A DNA stretch of 64,000 bases from Dryomyza anilis (Eukaryota > Arthropoda > Insecta > Diptera > Dryomyzidae), in contig OX638133.1 of NCBI GenBank assembly GCA_951804985.1, positions 3,988,501-4,052,500 of the forward strand, written 5' to 3'. Made by a program: the position numbers and the translations under genes. The notes below the pieces were generated by a model. It ran no database searches and had not been told where the DNA came from. It worked only from the letters and a program-made list of their open reading frames with translations. Below are positions 59,748 to 64,000 of the stretch, in pieces; the stretch's first letter is position 1; the number at the start of each line of letters is the position of its first letter.

Positions 59748-60714
59748 AGAAAAAAAATTCATCAATATGATGAATTTATTCATAAATATTATGAATTGTT
59801 TTGCAACTACCAGATTCATCATATTGATACCACCGTTCATTAAATGACATATTAATGAATGTATTCATAATATATATGAACAAAATATGCAATACAATGA
59901 AGTTGAATTGTTATATTGATGAATTTGTTCATAATATTTTTTCAAAAAAAAATTTTTGTTCGAAAAAAAAAATCGAAAAAAAAAATGTTCGAAAAAAAAA
60001 TTTTGTTTGAAATTTTTTTTTTTCAAAAATATATTTTTTATAAATAAAACTTTTTATTAACAAAAAATAAATATATTATAAAAAAATAAATATATTATAA
60101 AACATTTTACTAATTTATGCATTCGAGCACGCATTATTTAAGAAATAACACACAAGAACTAAATGAGAATTGAAAAGTACGGCAAAACATGAACGAAAAA
60201 AAAATATGTTCATAGAAATTTGGTTTAATGAACAGCATTCTTCAATATAAAGAACATATATGTTGTATTTTATATTTTGGTTCAATAATATGATGAAACG
60301 TATTCTTCACATACAAATCATCATATTGAAGACACTTTTTCCACAGTTGTCAAGCGTTCTTCATTGATTTCATAACATTGATGGCGTTAGTCATTAATAT
60401 TATGAATGGCTCTTCAATACAATGAATCCTGGTTTGAAGAACGGAATTCATCAATATGATGTACATTTTTTTTTCTGTGTGCATATATGTTGTATTTCTT
60501 TTTTTTTGTACATTAATATGATGAAATGTATTCTTCACATACAGTTCATCATATTGAAGAACACTTTTACGACAGTTGCCAAGCGTTCCTCATATTTATG
60601 ATCGCTTTCAGAACATTGATGTCGCTAGACATTAATATTATAATTGGTTCTTCAATACAATGAATCATGTTTTGAAGAATGGAATTCATCAATATGATGT
60701 ATATTTTTTCTGTG
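59748..60714. mobile_element. MITE family C, longest copy with duplicated right end
   Basis: Left end AAAAAAATTCATCAATATGATGAA-type, right end ATCAATATGATGTATATTTT then TTCTGTG. The right part is present twice (about 60245-60475 and 60480-60714), each with ATATATGTTGTATTT, TTCTTCACATAC and TTCTTCAATACAATGAATC. The centre is a poly-A/T tract. Non-coding. Confidence 0.7.
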
Positions 60715-60717
60715 TAA

Positions 60718-60904
60718 AGATATACGAATTCGAATTTCGGTATTAAATTTTAATAATTTCGACTCGTTGTTGGCTCGTATATCTTTTCATCATGAAATGG
60801 CAAACCTTAGTGAAGAGAAATGTCAAAAGAGCGGCAAGAAATATGGCGTCGTTTGCTGTCCCTGTCGCTCTACTTTTGTAGCGTCCCTGTTGAAAAACCC
60901 TTTA
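60718..60904. mobile_element. MITE family K, copy 3 (single end)
   Basis: Reads from ATACGAATTCGAATTTCGGT to GTTGAAAAACCCTT followed by TA, inverted relative to the end at 4320. Adjoins the family C element directly. Confidence 0.7.
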
Positions 60905-62415
60905 TTTGAATTTCAGTCAAAAGTGAATTTTCGAATATAGTCGAATATTTAGAATTTTTGAAATCCAATGGAACTTTTATAATATCGTAATGGATCTTCA
61001 TAATGTCAATGGGAATTTTCTCAAAATGAAATGGAAAATTTAAATTTTATTTGGTATTTTATCAATTTCAATTGAAAAGTCCCAATTTCTTTTAAATTTT
61101 TTTCAAATTTTAACAGAATTCACTTAAATTGTAGTAGTTCGGATAAATGAATTGTATACGATTTTTATTAACAGAGATTTTTATAAACAGATATTTAATA
61201 TATTTTTTTTTCTTTAAACACATATTTGAATTTTTTTTCTTTTTTAAACAAAAATTTTAATTTTTATTTTAATGATAAAATTGACATCTTTGCGGAATAA
61301 TAATAATAATAATAATCGAAATTTGGTCATATCAAAATGAAAATTTTCTATTTTATTTGGAATTTTTGCACTTTCAATTCAAAAATCTCAATTTAATTTT
61401 TAATTTTCTCAAAATAAATTTCAATTTCTAATCGGAAAAACGAATTGTATTCGATTTATATTTTCATATATTTAAATTTTGTACAAAGTTGAATACAGAA
61501 AAGTATGAGATATATAGCATTTTTAGGTTTTTCTGAAAATATGCCAAGCATTAGAATTGCATTTTCCTTCTTTTTTGCCCTCTCGAATATTTGCACTCTG
61601 ACGTGAAAATATCACCTAAATGCAAATCAAATAAAAAACAAATAAAAAATAGAATACGCAACAATATATTTATGACAGCATATTGAACTAAGTCAGCGTG
61701 ACAGACATGACATGTCACAACAAATTGGAAAAAAACCATTGTAAATATATTTGTCGCCATATTTTTTATTTTTTATTTTTTGTTTTTCATTTTTTTATTA
61801 TTTTCTTTGGTACATTTAAAAATTTGTTTCGAATTTTTTGAATATTTATTCGAGTTGTTGAATTATTTATGTGTCTGAAATAAAGCGACAAAAATATCAA
61901 CGAAATGTAAATAAAATCGAATGCTTTTTATTTTACTCCTGTCGTACAAAATATGCAAAAATATGCAGTGCCTCGAAAATGTTGCGAATTTTATTAAAAA
62001 AAAAAAAAAACGATATCTGTTCGGTATTTGTACAGTGATTAAACAACGCGTTGAAAAATGAAACTAAAAATTGCACGCATGTCATGCGAAATCATATTTT
62101 ATGCCGTTTATCCGTTGTATCCTTTGTCTCCGTACTAGGACATCCGGTGAAACTCTGTGAGCCTGCAATTTTTATTTGCCAATTTGCGTGTGCCTTTTGA
62201 CCGCAATGATTGATTGACAATGCAAAAGCCCCACAAGTCACTTGATCCGGTTGTGCTGTTGCCCGATCCTGACATAACTACAGTTATGATATGTAAAATA
62301 TAATGACAGTTGAATTTGTAGTATTTTCGTTCAAGGACTTCGCACAACACCAAACAAAAAAAAAAATATAACTCACCATTTGCTTAATTAAAATTTTTAT
62401 TTATTTAAATTTCAG
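60905..62415. other. AT-rich region, presumed intron of the exon pair
   Basis: (AAT)n at about 61300-61317 and AT-rich DNA. 62100-62290 is more complex and open on both strands: a minus-strand ATG frame reads MSGSGNSTTGSSDLWG, and a + strand ATG frame reads MQKPHKSLDPVVLLPDP. Neither has splice support. Confidence 0.35.
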
Positions 62416-62617
62416 TTTGCAAATATTTCGGGCTACTTAAAAAACTACAGCACTTCACGTAAGTACTACATATATTCAACACTATGTAAATGTTTATTTG
62501 TCTTTATTTGCCTTTATTTGTCTTTATTTTTTTGTTTTATTTGTTTTAGTGGATTCAGTGGTGCTGCCCAGCGGCACCGGTGCATTCGTACCCTTATCAT
62601 TCTTTCGCCCCGTGTGA
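62416..62617 (+). CDS. Candidate last two exons of a host gene (partial)
   Basis: A 43-bp exon (62416-62458) follows the acceptor AAATTTCAG and ends at a consensus donor GTAAGT. After a 91-bp intron with a T-rich TTTGTTTTAG acceptor, the second exon (62550-62617) runs to a TGA at 62615-62617. Joining them keeps one frame open through both and completes a Leu codon (C|TG) at the junction. The peptide is FANISGYLKNYSTS followed by LDSVVLPSGTGAFVPLSFF and RPV. Codons in the second exon are GC-rich at the third position (GTG CTG CCC AGC GGC ACC), unlike the surroundings, which supports real coding. Upstream exons were not found. I do not recognise the protein. Confidence 0.45.
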
Positions 62618-62786
62618 ATTTGTTAAACGACTGGACGGAGAACTGATAAGGGCTCGTATCACCGTGACAACATGGAAAAAAAGTGAAATAAATATTAAAT
62701 GTTTTAAATGTGCCAAAAAAAATCTTTTAATAAATTGGAATAAGATGCAAAAAAATACTATTTATCAAGCAGAATAAAATATAGTG

Positions 62787-63780
62787 ATATCGTCACTGTA
62801 ATGCCAAAGGGGCGAATGCGCATTTTTAAAAATGTTGGGAAATAAAATTTTAAAGTTTGAAGTGCTTTTTCTGTTATTTTGGTTTACTCGTCAATTACTA
62901 GAACGTCTGTAAAATATCTTTAGATTTGGACAACCTATTGAATTATAAATACAGATTTTGTAAGGCTATATCGTGATCAAAACGCAAATATTTTTGTTTT
63001 TTAAGCTATAATTTTTTATTAGCGCAAGAAAAAATAGTAATGTAAAGGCATTAATTGTTTGATTTTAAAGCACCTATCTATTGCCATCATTAATTAAAAA
63101 TATTTTGTCAAACATTAATTTGCCATTTGTTATTTGCAGGAAATAATGTTTGGCAAAATATTTTTAAATAATGATACAGATCGATAGGTGCTTTAAAAAG
63201 AAACAGTTAATACCTTCACACCCCTATTTTATCTTGCAGCAATAAATAATTATAACAAAAAAAAGAAGAAAATTGAAAATCTTGACATGCCAAAAGGGCG
63301 AATATTTTCGTTTTTTTGCTATAACTCTTTAATGGTACAAGATAAAATAGTGATATGAAGGTATTTATTGTTTGTTTTTAATGCACCTATCGATCTGCAT
63401 TATTAATTAAAAATATTTTGTCAAACATTAATATGCCATTTGTTATTTGCAGGAAAAAATGTTTAGCAAAATATTTTTAAATAATGATGCAGATTGATAG
63501 GTGCTTTGAAAACAAACAATAAATGCTTTTACATCACTATTTTATCTTATACCAATAAAATGTTATGGCGAAAAAACGAAAAGATTCGCCCTTTTGGCAT
63601 GACAAGATTTTCAATTTTTCAAATTCGTCCTTTTGGTTTTGTCTTTAATGACTAGAAATATCCAACAAAGTCACACGCGATATATGCACAGCATACTTGA
63701 GGATAAACTACATTCAAAAATTAAAAAAAGGCAAATGTCAAAAATTTCACATTCACCCCTTTGGCATGATAGGGCGATAT
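62787..63780. mobile_element. MITE family A, copy 2 (two hairpins)
   Basis: Ends ATATCGTCACTGTAATGCC and GGCATGATAGGGCGATAT. The orientation is opposite to copy 1. The internal hairpin (AAAGCACCTAT ... ATAGGTGCTTT) is present twice, at about 63028-63232 and 63345-63545, which explains the extra 300 bp. The word GCCAAAAGGGCGAAT also recurs near 63288 and 63590. Confidence 0.8.
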
Positions 63781-64000
63781 ACTTATAAAATATTTAAAAA
63801 TACAAAATGTGTCAAAGATGTAAAATATCAAATACTTCAAAAACGATAAAATGATATTAATTTATTTAAAATAATTAAAAAAAAAAATAAAATAAAAAAT
63901 TTTCAAACAAATTAATAATATAATCGAATTTCCTAATTTTTCTCATTTTAAAATTTAGAAAATAATAAAAAAAAATTATTCCAAAAGAGAAAATTTTTAA
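63781..64000. other. AT-rich end of window
   Basis: Homopolymer-rich AT DNA. No feature seen. Confidence 0.5.

Noticed and set aside
62135..62353. 72-residue minus frame containing MSGSGNSTTGSSDLWG
   Set aside because: Composition is suggestive, but the opposite strand is also open and no splice signals or family match support it.

Overview
The window is 64 kb of AT-rich, gene-poor nuclear DNA from an animal. A higher fly (Diptera) is the best guess, because there are opa-like CAG/CAA runs, many CA, CAT and CAAC microsatellites, AT-rich long-intron-like DNA, a Ty3-type retrotransposon and Tc1/mariner elements of a type first described in mosquitoes. I cannot name the species. No complete host protein gene is visible. 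The only strong long open reading frame is a retrotransposon polyprotein. The best host coding candidate is a pair of short spliced exons near the right end (62416-62617, + strand). Two GC-richer segments (about 2640-3462 and 37080-37688) look like 5' untranslated exons or promoters. Much of the window may therefore be intron or intergenic DNA.

Layout. 0-5.4 kb: MITE families A, B and H, the end of family K, and a tRNA-derived SINE. 7.4-8.2 kb: an AT minisatellite holding a solo LTR on the minus strand. 8.6-10.2 kb: a second SINE, family C and a palindromic family D element. 12.1-13.4 kb: element J and a palindromic 43-bp array. 16.0-20.5 kb: two related elements, E1 (with a nested family B MITE and a 106-bp tandem triplication) and E2. 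25.5-31.8 kb: a dead DD37E-type Tc1/mariner element, followed two TA dinucleotides later by a full-length LTR retrotransposon with identical 272-bp LTRs and one intact gag-pol frame. 32.3-36.7 kb: a long inverted repeat whose interior holds host DNA and a family K MITE that carries a copy of a nearby segment. 37.9-39.7 kb: host DNA dense in GTATCT/AGATAC. 41.7-42.0 kb: the best SINE, with target duplication. 45.1-46.3 kb: more D and C copies. 46.5-49.9 kb: a large fold-back element with arms made of about 193-bp tandem units. 50.9-52.3 kb: a tandem array built from MITE-L-like sequence. 53.0-54.0 kb: repeat F and MITE L. 55.4-56.3 kb: a long pyrimidine-rich tract. 59.7-60.9 kb: family C and family K. 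62.4-63.8 kb: the exon pair and the second family A element.

The window is mainly a record of transposon activity: one apparently recent autonomous retroelement, one decayed transposase gene, about ten non-autonomous DNA transposon families (several with TA target duplications), one SINE family, and several arrays that seem to have grown out of mobile elements. The claims rest on terminal inverted repeats, target duplications and copy-to-copy matches read by eye. Percent identities were not computed.
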